Shown: piece after piece, positions 48,332 to 57,635 of the stretch
Numbering within the stretch: the first letter of the stretch is position 1
Layout: the number at the start of each line of letters is the position of its first letter
NCBI RefSeq assembly: GCF_013403925.1
Contig: NZ_JABFDJ010000006.1
Span: 1 to 64,000 of the forward strand
DNA: 64,000 nucleotides
Source of the DNA: Winogradskyella wichelsiae
GTDB taxonomy: Bacteria; Bacteroidota; Bacteroidia; Flavobacteriales; Flavobacteriaceae
Reading direction: 5' to 3'
Notes under the pieces: generated by a model
The model's input: the letters and a program-made list of their open reading frames with translations, nothing else
What the model was told of the DNA's origin: nothing
Database searches by the model: none
Translations under genes and position numbers: made by a program

Positions 48332-51300
48332 TTAATCTTCTTCAGTTTCTACCGATGAATTAGTCTTAGCTTCTTCTGCCTTTATTTTATTAAGTTCAGT
48401 TTTTGCTTCACTCACAACATCTGTAAAGTCAGAGAAGTTACTAATGACACTTTCTAAAATATAAGTGGCTTGAAACGCATCTCCTAAAGCATAGAAGTTC
48501 TTAGCCATAACCACTAAACCTTTTGCACTATACAATTTATAACTTCCATAATCTTTAGCTAATTTTTGAATGGTAATGTTAGACGCTTCGTAAGCGCTTT
48601 CTTTATTTTCAAAATAACCTTTGTAATATAATGCTTCTGCAGCAACACTTCCTGTCGCTATGGTTTCAATTTCAGCATATGCCATTTTTGCTTTAGCTTC
48701 ATCTTCTATTTTAATAGCAGAACGCGCAATAGTTAATTTTGCATCACTCTTTACTTTATTATCTAATTTTGGATTGCTCAATACTTTTGCTGCATAACCT
48801 TCAGCTTTAGCAAAATCATCAGTTTGGTAGTAAGCATTCATTAAATTAGACTGTGCATAAATAACATTCTGAGGATAATCTGCTTCAACCTCTAAACGTT
48901 TTAATTCCGGAATTGCTTTTTCCCAATTAGATTGACTTAAATAAATCTCACAAAGCTTAACCGATGCTTGCTCAGAATATTCAGATTTAGAAGCTTCAAC
49001 AACTGCCAAATAGTGAGGTAAAGCATTATCAAACAAATTCTTTTTGTAATATAATTGTGCTAAATAGAAATGTGCTTTTAGACTATTTAGTCCTTTAGGA
49101 AATTCATTTAAGTATTTATTAAATTGACGAATCGCTCTATCCGTATCGTTATCTAAATAAGGTTTTTCTGCTGCTAAATACGTGGTATTATCTAATTCTA
49201 CATCAGAAACCTCAACGTAATCTAAAGTTCTTACCCAAGTGGCATATTCTTCTACTTGACCTAAATCGATATAAATTAAACGCACCGTTGACACTGCTTG
49301 AACCGCTTCACCAGAACCCGGGAAATCTGTGGCGACTTTCTTAAACTTAGTCAACGCTCTAGTATTATCGTTACCATTATAATAAACCAAACCTTGACGT
49401 AATAAAGATTTTGAAGTGAAAGCACTCGTAGGATAATCTGAATTTAAACGATCGTACATTAGCATCGCTTTATCGGTGTTACCAGCTTTTACATATGAAT
49501 TTGCTAACTCATACATAGCATCATCTCGTAAAGCCGATTTTGTATATGTTTTTATAAATGAGTTTAATTCTGAAATTTTTTCTGGCCCTTTTGCCAAGTA
49601 ACCTAAACTCATTGCTTTTTGAAACGCTGCATAATCCGTTTCTATTTTATTAATTTGAATAGCTTTGGTATAAGCATCAATTGCTTTTTGATATTGGCTA
49701 GATACAAAATAACCATCAGCCAATCTTAAATACGCATCGTTTTGACGCAGTTGATCATTCGATTTATTCTTTATGAATTTCTCAAAATAACTTGAAGCAT
49801 TTGTATATTCCTTCAACTTAAAATAAGTGTAAGCTAAATTATAATTTAAGTTTTCATTTTCTGCTAAATATGAAATGTCACTAAAACCTGCAAATTGCTT
49901 AAATCCTATTAAAGCATCATTATAATTGGTTAAATTGTATTCTGTTTCAGCTTTCCAAAATGTTGCTCTTGCAACAAACTCTGAATCAATTTGTTCTTTT
50001 AAAGAGCCTTTAAATAAATCTAAAGCCTCATTATATTTATTCTCGTTATATAATTCTACACCTCTAAAAAAGGCTACTTTTTGGTAAGCCGATTTATTTT
50101 CAAAACTATTTTTACCTTTTAAAAGCTCTAAAGCTTCCTTATAATTTTTGGATGTGATGTAAGAATCAATTAATAAAGTCTCAACCTCATCTTTATATTT
50201 TGTATCTGGATATTGACTTAAATATCCCGTTAAAACCTGAGGAACGGATTGATATGGATTTCCAATATCATAACTAATCTTAGCATAATTTAACCAAGCG
50301 TCTTCTTGAATCTTTAAATCAAAATCCATTTGAGATGCGTTTCTAAATGCGTTTAATGCTTCTTGTTTTTTATCTAGGTTAATATAACTTTCACCTAAAT
50401 GGTAATAAGCATTTTGAGCTACAAAATTATCACCTCCAATAATCTTATTGAATTCTGAAATAGCACTTTCAAAATCATTCTGTTTGTAATACGCATAACC
50501 GAGTTGATAATAATCTGTATTATTCCATTTTCTATCTTTTCCTTTATAGTCTTTTAAATAAGGAATAGCAGCCTCATATTGACCAAGGTTAAAGAAACTT
50601 TCACCAATAATTTTTGATAATTCAGACTTTTCTGCTGCATTACTTTTAGGTAATTGTGCATCGGCAAGTTCTATCGCTTTCGCAAAATTACCCAACTTAA
50701 AATTTAAATCGGCTTGGTAATAAGATAACTTCTCTTTGTATTTTTCGTTGTCACTCACTTGATCGAAATACTCATTTGCGGTATCATAATCATCACCTTG
50801 GTAAGCCATAAAACCAATATAATATTTGGCTTGTGATCCATATTCTTTTGAATTAACAACACGATTAAAATACTTAGAAGCTTGCTTTTCTTCTTTAGTG
50901 GAATACAAGACATAACCATAATTAAAATTGAAACGGTCTTTTTCTGTTCTAGAAATACTATTTTGATCTACCTTATCGTACCACTTACGAGCATAAGCAT
51001 ATTTTCCATTATTAAAATAATAATCGGCTACATCTAAAAATGCTGTATTTCTTTTTGTGCTAGTCGGGTAATCTTCAACAAATGCTGTTACAAGATTATC
51101 TGCATTATTTTGATTTAATCTTACAGCACAATTCGCAATATAGTAAGCACAATCAGATTCTATTGTTGCATCCTTTGTATTCAACTTTACATCGTCGAAT
51201 AAAGATTGAGCAGCTTTAAATTGGTTGTTGTTGTATAACGTTAATGCTTTTTGGTAGTCTTTAAAATCGTTAGTATATATCGCAGATTTTTGCGCCATAC

Positions 51301-51355
51301 CTATTGAAGAAACTATAAGAAAAACGATGATTAACTGTCTTTTGATGAACATCAT
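48332..51355 (-). CDS. Large exported TPR-repeat protein
   Basis: A 1007-residue protein with signal peptide (RQLIIVFLIVSSIGMAQ) and TPR repeats from about residue 30 to 990; units such as YDTANEYFDQVSDNEKY and YAYYKQNDFESAISEFNKII are visible, about 25 in all. It resembles periplasmic or outer-membrane TPR scaffolds such as SprE of gliding motility, but is not clearly that protein. It directly precedes the beta-barrel gene. A TATATTTG box lies at 51391-51398, 36 bases before the ATG on the minus strand. Confidence 0.85.
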   Translation of the reverse strand: MMFIKRQLIIVFLIVSSIGMAQKSAIYTNDFKDYQKALTLYNNNQFKAAQSLFDDVKLNTKDATIESDCAYYIANCAVRLNQNNADNLVTAFVEDYPTSTKRNTAFLDVADYYFNNGKYAYARKWYDKVDQNSISRTEKDRFNFNYGYVLYSTKEEKQASKYFNRVVNSKEYGSQAKYYIGFMAYQGDDYDTANEYFDQVSDNEKYKEKLSYYQADLNFKLGNFAKAIELADAQLPKSNAAEKSELSKIIGESFFNLGQYEAAIPYLKDYKGKDRKWNNTDYYQLGYAYYKQNDFESAISEFNKIIGGDNFVAQNAYYHLGESYINLDKKQEALNAFRNASQMDFDLKIQEDAWLNYAKISYDIGNPYQSVPQVLTGYLSQYPDTKYKDEVETLLIDSYITSKNYKEALELLKGKNSFENKSAYQKVAFFRGVELYNENKYNEALDLFKGSLKEQIDSEFVARATFWKAETEYNLTNYNDALIGFKQFAGFSDISYLAENENLNYNLAYTYFKLKEYTNASSYFEKFIKNKSNDQLRQNDAYLRLADGYFVSSQYQKAIDAYTKAIQINKIETDYAAFQKAMSLGYLAKGPEKISELNSFIKTYTKSALRDDAMYELANSYVKAGNTDKAMLMYDRLNSDYPTSAFTSKSLLRQGLVYYNGNDNTRALTKFKKVATDFPGSGEAVQAVSTVRLIYIDLGQVEEYATWVRTLDYVEVSDVELDNTTYLAAEKPYLDNDTDRAIRQFNKYLNEFPKGLNSLKAHFYLAQLYYKKNLFDNALPHYLAVVEASKSEYSEQASVKLCEIYLSQSNWEKAIPELKRLEVEADYPQNVIYAQSNLMNAYYQTDDFAKAEGYAAKVLSNPKLDNKVKSDAKLTIARSAIKIEDEAKAKMAYAEIETIATGSVAAEALYYKGYFENKESAYEASNITIQKLAKDYGSYKLYSAKGLVVMAKNFYALGDAFQATYILESVISNFSDFTDVVSEAKTELNKIKAEEAKTNSSVETEED

Positions 51356-51748
51356 TTGTTATGTGTTTTATTGATGGTTTTATTATAAAGCAAATATAAT
51401 TTAATACTAAATCTATAACGACAGAATTTGATTATAATTATAAACGGAGTTATTATAATTATAAGCTTATTTTCAATCTTCCTTTAAAATTTAAATCTGA
51501 CGAAACACAACGAATTCGTTTTAATAGATACACTCAGTACAGCAATTTAGAAATGAAATGAATTATATCATCAACGCTCCTGCTACAATAAGCTCTTTAT
51601 AAAGTAGTGAAATTTCGTTTTTAAGCTTTATTTTTACAACATTGAAAGCAGCTATTAAAACATTAAAAACTCTGCTTTTTGCATATTTAAAATCTGAATA
51701 ACATTTTATATCTCAGAAATTACAGAATACAATAAAAACACTTGAATT
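51356..51748. other. Divergent intergenic region, TPR gene and trpA
   Basis: 393 bp with no assignable gene. Near 51391 there is a minus-strand TAnnTTTG box for the TPR gene. A 49-codon stretch without an ATG is open on the minus strand at 51563-51712 and may be chance. No remnant of trpB or another trp gene was recognised. Confidence 0.5.
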
Positions 51749-52519
51749 TTGAATAGAATAAACCAAAAGTTAAAAGAAGACCATAAGCTATTATCTATAT
51801 ATTTTACCGCTGGCTACCCAAATATTAACGACACCGTAAGCATCATAGAGAATCTAGAAAAAAGCGGGGTAGATATGTTAGAGATAGGGTTACCCTTTAG
51901 CGATCCTTTGGCAGACGGCCCCACAATACAAGCCAGTTCTACAAAAGCTTTAAAAAATGGAATGACAACCGCGTTGCTATTTGAGCAATTAAAAGACATT
52001 CGAAAAACGGTTTCTATTCCATTAATTATAATGGGGTATTTTAACCCAATGCTACAGTATGGTGTTGAGGCTTTTTGTAAGAAATGCAAAGATGTAGGTA
52101 TTGACGGGCTTATTATTCCTGATTTACCAGTTGATGTTTATAACGAAACGTACAAAACAATATTTGAAAAATACGGATTAGTTAACGTACTTTTAATAAC
52201 ACCACAAACTTCAGAAGAACGTGTTCGTTATATAGACTCTGTATCTGATGGCTTTATCTATATGGTAAGCTCTGCAAGTGTCACAGGAGGCAATTCTGGT
52301 TTTGGTAATACTCAGACAGATTATTTTAAACGTATTGCTAATCTCAAATTAAAGAACCCACAGATTGTTGGTTTTGGTATTTCTGATCATGAAACGTTTA
52401 CCCAAGCTACAGAGTATGCTAAGGGAGCAATTATTGGAAGTGCTTTTATTAAACATGTCACCGAAAAGGGACCTACTAATTTTGATGTTTTTGTAACTTC
52501 AATTAAGAATAAGTCTTAA
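51749..52519 (+). CDS. trpA: Tryptophan synthase alpha subunit
   Basis: A 256-residue alpha subunit that cleaves indole-3-glycerol phosphate to indole. Catalytic Glu45 and Asp56 sit in MLEIGLPFSDPLADGPTIQ, and the phosphate-binding VGFGISD and GAIIGSAF segments are intact. The frame starts at TTG (MNRINQKLKED); no in-frame ATG is available. The gene stands alone: no trpB or other trp gene is nearby, although the two are adjacent in most bacteria. A small 47-codon ORF and a terminator follow. Confidence 0.93.
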   Translation: MNRINQKLKEDHKLLSIYFTAGYPNINDTVSIIENLEKSGVDMLEIGLPFSDPLADGPTIQASSTKALKNGMTTALLFEQLKDIRKTVSIPLIIMGYFNPMLQYGVEAFCKKCKDVGIDGLIIPDLPVDVYNETYKTIFEKYGLVNVLLITPQTSEERVRYIDSVSDGFIYMVSSASVTGGNSGFGNTQTDYFKRIANLKLKNPQIVGFGISDHETFTQATEYAKGAIIGSAFIKHVTEKGPTNFDVFVTSIKNKS

Positions 52520-52615
52520 AATAATTTAACGTTTTAGTCCTAGATTTTATGAAAATCTTGTGAGCAAAATCAACTATAACTTGTTAGATTAAGCTGAACA
52601 CAAAAAAGATATATT

Positions 52616-52759
52616 ATGGGAATTATAAAAGATGAAAAAAAGTTTAAAAGAACTACAAAACAAACAAATCCGACAAATCCAACGGCTAATATCAATCAGA
52701 AAACTGACACTTTTGATATTAACTCCGATACTATAAAAGAGCAACAGACAAAAAAGTAG
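52616..52759 (+). CDS. Small Lys/Thr-rich ORF
   Basis: A 47-residue hydrophilic ORF (MGIIKDEKKFKRTTKQTNP..) 96 bp after trpA on the same strand and followed 21 bp later by a strong terminator. No recognised family, signal peptide or membrane segment. It may be a real small protein or a chance frame in AT-rich DNA. Confidence 0.35.
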   Translation: MGIIKDEKKFKRTTKQTNPTNPTANINQKTDTFDINSDTIKEQQTKK

Positions 52760-52780
52760 TTGCCGAAACCTAAAATAAAA

Positions 52781-52815
52781 AAGTCTATTCATAACCTTTG
52801 AATAGACTTTTTTTT
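52781..52815 (+). terminator. Terminator after trpA and the small ORF
   Basis: AAGTCTATTCA and TGAATAGACTT arms, 11 bp, followed by eight T residues. The core resembles the terminator at 53521. Confidence 0.9.
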
Positions 52816-52820
52816 ATACC

Positions 52821-53015
52821 ATGAAATGGCGCCTAATAATTTTACTTTGCCGTACCTTAGGATCAACTCCTTTTTTCCCAGAACCTTACCTTATTGATAA
52901 AATACGCTGGGTTGCAGGTGGTGCCAATGGCATGACTTTTAAAGATTATGTTGATGTGATTAATGATACTTCTCATAGTAAAAAAGCCCAGTCATTCATT
53001 TTTAGTTCTTTGTAA
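52821..53015 (+). CDS. Small ORF with a WVxGGANGM segment
   Basis: A 64-residue ORF (MKWRLIILLCRTL..) with a hydrophobic start and the protein-like segment DKIRWVAGGANGMTFKDYVD. The ATG is only 5 bases after the T-run of the trpA terminator, so no normal leader exists; a translocated or decayed gene fragment is possible. Family not recognised. Confidence 0.4.
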   Translation: MKWRLIILLCRTLGSTPFFPEPYLIDKIRWVAGGANGMTFKDYVDVINDTSHSKKAQSFIFSSL

Positions 53016-53093
53016 ATAGCTTTTTTTTTCCATTATTGATATATAAGTTTATATTTGGTATCAAATAAACTTAACCAATTAAAACTTAAATTT

Positions 53094-53483
53094 ATGAAAT
53101 GGTATTTAAAAGTCGTAAAAGAGAATTACGCAAATTTCACAGGACGCGCTAGAAGAGAAGAATACTGGATGTTTGTATTATTTAATATGATATTTGCTTT
53201 TGCTATTGCATTTGTATCTATAGGATTAGGCCTAATGACAGAGCTGCCTTTACTCTCTTCCCTTTACTTTATTTATGTTTTAGGTATTATTGTACCAAGC
53301 TTAGCTGTTGCAGTAAGACGATTACACGATACTGGTAAAAGTGGTTGGTTCTTCTTTGTAGCATTAATTCCTGTAGTAGGAGGTATTTGGTTATTAGTTT
53401 TACTTATTACCGAAGGAGATAAAGGAACTAACGCTTATGGCCCAGACCCTAAAGAAGCAGTCCCTGCAGATGTAATTGCCTAA
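53094..53483 (+). CDS. DUF805 family membrane protein
   Basis: A 129-residue inner-membrane protein of the DUF805 (YhaH-like) family, function unknown. The family start WYLKVVKENYANFTGRARREEYWMF leads into three to four membrane helices, with the conserved VAVRRLHDTGKSGWFF segment near residue 85-100. ATG 53094 is chosen because the homologous N-terminus begins there; 13 additional codons upstream are unlikely. A TATATTTG box at 53050-53057 lies 36 bases before it. A terminator follows at 53521. Confidence 0.9.
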   Translation: MKWYLKVVKENYANFTGRARREEYWMFVLFNMIFAFAIAFVSIGLGLMTELPLLSSLYFIYVLGIIVPSLAVAVRRLHDTGKSGWFFFVALIPVVGGIWLLVLLITEGDKGTNAYGPDPKEAVPADVIA

Positions 53484-53520
53484 TACAGCAATTAGTTAAA
53501 AAAAATTAAACTTATATAAA

Positions 53521-53552
53521 ATGCCTATTCACAACCAATGAATAGGCATTTA
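53521..53552 (+). terminator. Terminator after the DUF805 gene
   Basis: ATGCCTATTCA and TGAATAGGCAT arms, 11 bp, with A- and T-rich flanks. The CTATTCA/TGAATAG core is shared with the terminator at 52781. Confidence 0.8.
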
Positions 53553-53572
53553 TAATTTAGAAACTAAAATTT

Positions 53573-54025
53573 ATGTCATTAAACATTGTCTTAATAGAAC
53601 CAGAAATACCAAATAACACAGGTAATATAGGCCGTTTAGCATTAGCTAGTGGTTCAGTACTACATTTAGTAAAACCTTTTGGATTTGAAATTGACGACAA
53701 GCGCTTAAAACGTGCAGGACTCGATTATTGGCAACATTTAGAAGTCATCTATTACGATAACATTGAAGATTTCTTCGCTAAAAACAACACTTCTAAAATG
53801 GTTTTCTTATCTAGTCATGGCATTAAAGATCACTGGGACATTGAATTTAAAGATGATATGTTTTTAGTATTTGGGAAAGAATCTGTTGGGTTACCTAAGC
53901 CGCTTATTGAACAATATAAAGCGCAATTATTTAAAATCCCCCTGTATAGCGAATCCATTAGAAGCCTAAATTTAGCCAATTCGGTAGGCATTGTAGTTTA
54001 TGAAGGCTTAAAACAAATAAAATAG
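53573..54025 (+). CDS. trmL: tRNA (cytidine/uridine-34-2'-O)-methyltransferase
   Basis: A 150-residue SPOUT methyltransferase that modifies the ribose of position 34 in tRNA-Leu. Family motifs are EPEIPNNTGNIGRL near residues 8-21, VFGKESVGLP near 101-110 and the knot region RSLNLANSVGIVVYE near 129-143. Monocistronic with a short gap to the next gene. Confidence 0.93.
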   Translation: MSLNIVLIEPEIPNNTGNIGRLALASGSVLHLVKPFGFEIDDKRLKRAGLDYWQHLEVIYYDNIEDFFAKNNTSKMVFLSSHGIKDHWDIEFKDDMFLVFGKESVGLPKPLIEQYKAQLFKIPLYSESIRSLNLANSVGIVVYEGLKQIK

Positions 54026-54240
54026 TTTAGATCAAAAATTCGCCTTAATACTATAACATCATTAATCTCACCGTATATTGTCGAATTACCTTATTATAGA
54101 GTGAAATTTTGATTATTAAATATAAAACCATAAGCATAAATAGTAATAAAAAAACACTAGTAACTCTATAAAAAAGAATAGTAAAACAAGTCTGTTTTAA
54201 ATGGTTTTTGTAACTTTTTACGCAACTAAAAATCAAAAAC

Positions 54241-55131
54241 TTGAAACACTCTAAAACGTATAATTTCTTCTCTGAATTAGGTCAAATCACCTTAGGTATT
54301 ATTTTAGCTAGTGTCGGTTTAAAAGCTTTTTTGTTACCCAATGGTTTTATGGATGGGGGTGTCACCGGAATAGCGCTATTAGTTAATCGGCTCATCGGAG
54401 TAAACATTTCATTATTATTAGTCATCTTTAGTTTACCTTTTTTAATTCTTGGCTATTATACGGTTTCCAAAAGCATTGTAATTAAATCAATCTTAAGTAT
54501 CATTAGTTTTGCCTTATTAATTCATTTTGGAGATTATGGTACCATTACAGATGACAAACTCCTTATTTCTATCTTTGGCGGACTCTGTTTAGGTGCTGGT
54601 ATTGGAATTGCGATTAGAAACGGATCTGTCTTAGATGGATCAGAAATTTTAGGAATTTATCTCAATGATAAATTTGGCTTAAGCATTGGTCGCGTTATAT
54701 TAATGTTCAATATTGTTTTATTCAGTATTACAGCGCTTGTTGTGTCTTTAGAAATTGCATTGTACTCTATTCTTACTTACATCGTCACGGCAAAGGTGAC
54801 CGACTTAACTATTGAAGGCTTTGAAGACTTTATTGGGGTTACTATCGTCTCTAACGACTATGCAAAAATAAAACATGCCATTATGATAGAACTTGGCGTA
54901 GGCTTAACAACCTATAAGGGTTCTAAAGGATTTGGAAGTAATGGACCTCAACAAGATTTTGATATCATCCATACTATTATCAATAGGATTGATATTAAAA
55001 AAATGCACAGAATAATTGAAGAAATAGATGATAAAGCTTTCATTGTTGAATTTGACGTGAATAACGTTAAAGGTGGAGTGCTACGTCATTATATAGATAA
55101 GAAAAAAGGTAAAAAATTAGGTAAATTATGA
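54241..55131 (+). CDS. YitT family membrane protein (DUF161/DUF2179)
   Basis: A 296-residue protein with about six membrane helices in the first 190 residues and a cytoplasmic DUF2179 domain at the end (FIGVTIVSNDYAKIKHAIM to the basic KKKGKKLGKL tail). The conserved FLLPNGFMDGGVTGIALL-like segment is near residues 31-47. Function is unproven in the family. The frame begins with TTG (MKHSKTYNFFSELGQ). It overlaps the following hypothetical gene by 4 bp (ATGA). Confidence 0.88.
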   Translation: MKHSKTYNFFSELGQITLGIILASVGLKAFLLPNGFMDGGVTGIALLVNRLIGVNISLLLVIFSLPFLILGYYTVSKSIVIKSILSIISFALLIHFGDYGTITDDKLLISIFGGLCLGAGIGIAIRNGSVLDGSEILGIYLNDKFGLSIGRVILMFNIVLFSITALVVSLEIALYSILTYIVTAKVTDLTIEGFEDFIGVTIVSNDYAKIKHAIMIELGVGLTTYKGSKGFGSNGPQQDFDIIHTIINRIDIKKMHRIIEEIDDKAFIVEFDVNNVKGGVLRHYIDKKKGKKLGKL

Positions 55132-55787
55132 AATATCATATAATTATTAATAGCGTAAAAACAGTAGAAGAATTAAAAAATGCGTGGAGTATTGAAGATT
55201 ATCGTACTTTATTAGAAAAATTTGGATTAGAAGACACATCAAATGCTACAGAACAAGAATTATTAGAATTCTTAACCATGGCCATATCGGATTTTGAACC
55301 AAATGAAGCTGCGGCAATTGTATTAGAATATAAGCTTTCTGAACAACTGAACGAAAACCAAATCGATCAACTCTCTCACGAAATGTTGCTAGATAAAATA
55401 TCTGAAGAATATCCCGATATCTCACTACATCACCAACTTTATGACATTAATCAGTTATTACACAAGGCTTATAATGGCACATTCCCAAACACAAAAGCGA
55501 CAGTAATAGAATTTGAAATTACACCAAACGAAGACATCACTAAGGAGGTCATTTTAAAATCATTTGAAAAAACTTTAGCCAATAACAATGTAATTAAAAG
55601 ATTATTTTCAAGTCAACTTGCAGGTAAAGAATCTTTTGATGAATCTGAATCTATTATTTGGGATTTAACTGCAACAGGTAAAAACTCATATATGCTAACC
55701 ACATCCGAATATTGGATGAGTAGAGACGAATTTAAAGATGCTGAATTTGATGCTGTAGTAATTCCGTTTGAAGAAGAGGAAAACTAA
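55128..55787 (+). CDS. Hypothetical acidic protein
   Basis: A 219-residue cytoplasmic protein with no recognised domain, strongly acidic (many Glu/Asp, ending FEEEEN) and without signal or membrane segments. Its ATG overlaps the stop of the YitT gene, so the two are translationally coupled and may act together. The 3' end overlaps the convergent VF530 gene by 4 bp. Confidence 0.75.
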   Translation: MKYHIIINSVKTVEELKNAWSIEDYRTLLEKFGLEDTSNATEQELLEFLTMAISDFEPNEAAAIVLEYKLSEQLNENQIDQLSHEMLLDKISEEYPDISLHHQLYDINQLLHKAYNGTFPNTKATVIEFEITPNEDITKEVILKSFEKTLANNNVIKRLFSSQLAGKESFDESESIIWDLTATGKNSYMLTTSEYWMSRDEFKDAEFDAVVIPFEEEEN

Positions 55788-56014
55788 TCTTTTTTATTCT
55801 TCTTTAAATAACTTAAATACATCTGTTCAACCTTAGTTCTAGCCCAAGGTGTGCGTCTTAAAAATTTTAAGCTAGATTTTATAGAAGGATTATCTGTAAA
55901 GCAACGGATTTTAATCTCATAACCCATGTACTCCCAACCGTAATGCGCTTGTAAATCTGTTATAATTTGCTCTAGTTTTATTCCATGAAGTGGATTATTG
56001 GGCTGTGTAGACAA
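55784..56014 (-). CDS. VF530 family DNA-binding-like protein
   Basis: A 76-residue protein of the VF530 (DUF2132) family. The sequence PNNPLHGIKLEQIITDLQ and the C-terminal RRTPWARTKVEQMYLSYL match this small fold, described as possibly DNA-binding. Last gene of the helicase operon; the gap to the preceding gene is 1 bp. Confidence 0.85.
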   Translation of the reverse strand: MSTQPNNPLHGIKLEQIITDLQAHYGWEYMGYEIKIRCFTDNPSIKSSLKFLRRTPWARTKVEQMYLSYLKKNKKD

Positions 56015-56015
56015 A

Positions 56016-56231
56016 TTATAGGATTTTAACTAATTCTTTAATCTTTACTGCTTTTTCAAAATGATCTAGCTGATGTGTTTTTATCCACCAAGTTGCTGCT
56101 TCCATCAATAATACAGGATTGTCATTTTTATTTTTAAAAAAAGCATAAAAGGAAACCCCTACATTGGTTCCCTTTTGTGCTATTTTTTTATCACATACTT
56201 CTAGTATGGTATTTTTTAAATCAGAAGTCAT
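56016..56231 (-). CDS. Small conserved protein, possibly DUF6500
   Basis: A 71-residue cytoplasmic protein. TILEVCDKKIAQKG near the start and LLMEAATWWIKTH near the middle resemble the uncharacterised DUF6500 family, an assignment made from memory and therefore tentative. It is 3 bp after the RhlE helicase gene and 1 bp before the VF530 gene. Confidence 0.7.
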   Translation of the reverse strand: MTSDLKNTILEVCDKKIAQKGTNVGVSFYAFFKNKNDNPVLLMEAATWWIKTHQLDHFEKAVKIKELVKIL

Positions 56232-56234
56232 ATA

Positions 56235-57524
56235 TTAACGTCTACTGTCATTACTTCGACTACGACTTTTACTCTTATTTCGATCTGAACTTGAACTTTT
56301 AGGCTTACCAGAGTTTCTTGAATTAGAACCTCTACCACGACCTTGATTTCTATTCTGACCTGGTTTTATAGGTTCAGTTGAAGCATTCGGATCAGGTTCA
56401 AAACCCTCAACGATTTCAACTTCAATCTTCATACCAATCAACTTCTGAATATCGCGTAAGAAAGTAGTTTCATCTGCACTTACTAAAGAAATAGCTTGTC
56501 CGCTAGCTCCTGCTCTACCTGTTCTACCAATTCTATGAACGTAGTCTTCAGAAATATTAGGCAATTCAAAATTGATAACATGTGGTAATAACGGAATATC
56601 TAAACCTCTAGCTGCAATATCAGTAGCCACTAAAACTCTAATAGAACCATTTTTAAATCCGGCTAAAGCTTTTGTTCTAGCTCCTTGACTTTTATTTCCA
56701 TGAATAGCGGCAGCAGTAATTCCTGCACTAATCATCTTTTTACAAAGGTTGTTAGCACCATGTTTTGTTCTAGTAAACACTAAAACTTGTTTCCAGTCAC
56801 CTTCAGAAATTAACTTAATAATAAGTCCGGTTTTCTTTCCTTTAGCAACACGATATACTTTCTGCTCAATAACCTCAACAGCTGTATTTTCTGGCGTAGC
56901 CTCAACTTGAACAGGATTATTAAGAATAGAATAGGCTAATTTTTTAATATCCTTAGAGAACGTTGCCGAAAACATAAGGTTTTGTCTCTTTTTAGGTATT
57001 AGTTTCATCACACGTTCTATATCGCGTAAAAAACCCATATCTAACATACGGTCTGCTTCATCTAAAACAAATATTTCAACATGTTTTAATGATAACAATC
57101 CTTGACTTTCTAAATCTAATAAACGTCCTGGAGTTGCAACTAAAACATCAATACCCTGACTTAATTTATTAACTTGTGGTTTCTGATTTACACCACCAAA
57201 TATTACGGTACTTCTAATATTTAGAAACTCGCTATATTCTTTTACATTAGCATGAACTTGCGCTGCTAACTCACGTGTTGGAGTTAAAACCAAAGCTCTA
57301 ATTGGTCTGTGTCTTTGTTCAGAACCACTAGTAGAAAGATTATGAAGTAACGGTAAAGTAAAACCTGCTGTTTTCCCTGTTCCTGTTTGTGCTGAAGCTA
57401 AAACATCTTTTCCTTCTAATACTGGAGGAATTGCTTTTGCTTGGATTGGTGAAGGTGTTTCGTATCCTTTTTTTTGGATAGCTTTAAGTATAGGCTCAGA
57501 TAGGCCCAATGATTTAAATGACAT
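56235..57524 (-). CDS. rhlE: DEAD-box RNA helicase, RhlE type
   Basis: A 429-residue ATP-dependent RNA helicase. Motifs in order are the Q motif (GYETPSPIQ), motif I AQTGTGKT near residues 44-51, Ia [22 protein letters not shown] near 155-165, III SATF, and [12 protein letters not shown] near 335-344. The last 50 residues are a basic Arg/Ser/Gly-rich tail. Members help ribosome assembly and RNA decay, especially in the cold. First gene of an operon with two small proteins. Confidence 0.94.
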   Translation of the reverse strand: MSFKSLGLSEPILKAIQKKGYETPSPIQAKAIPPVLEGKDVLASAQTGTGKTAGFTLPLLHNLSTSGSEQRHRPIRALVLTPTRELAAQVHANVKEYSEFLNIRSTVIFGGVNQKPQVNKLSQGIDVLVATPGRLLDLESQGLLSLKHVEIFVLDEADRMLDMGFLRDIERVMKLIPKKRQNLMFSATFSKDIKKLAYSILNNPVQVEATPENTAVEVIEQKVYRVAKGKKTGLIIKLISEGDWKQVLVFTRTKHGANNLCKKMISAGITAAAIHGNKSQGARTKALAGFKNGSIRVLVATDIAARGLDIPLLPHVINFELPNISEDYVHRIGRTGRAGASGQAISLVSADETTFLRDIQKLIGMKIEVEIVEGFEPDPNASTEPIKPGQNRNQGRGRGSNSRNSGKPKSSSSDRNKSKSRSRSNDSRR

Positions 57525-57635
57525 AAATAGTGTTTATGAAGCAAACGCTATTTATTTAGGTCACTCCTTTAATTAGGTGCGAAGTTACAGTTATTTTGTC
57601 CCAACTCTACTAAATACCCTATTTTATTGCAAATA

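Noticed and set aside
51563..51712. Minus-strand open stretch of 49 codons upstream of trpA
   Set aside because: It looks protein-like (AAFNVVKIKLKN) but has no ATG, GTG or TTG start and no terminator or family match.
52589..52792. Minus-strand 67-codon hydrophobic frame
   Set aside because: Antisense to the small ORF and running across a plus-strand terminator; composition fits chance AT-rich hydrophobic translation.
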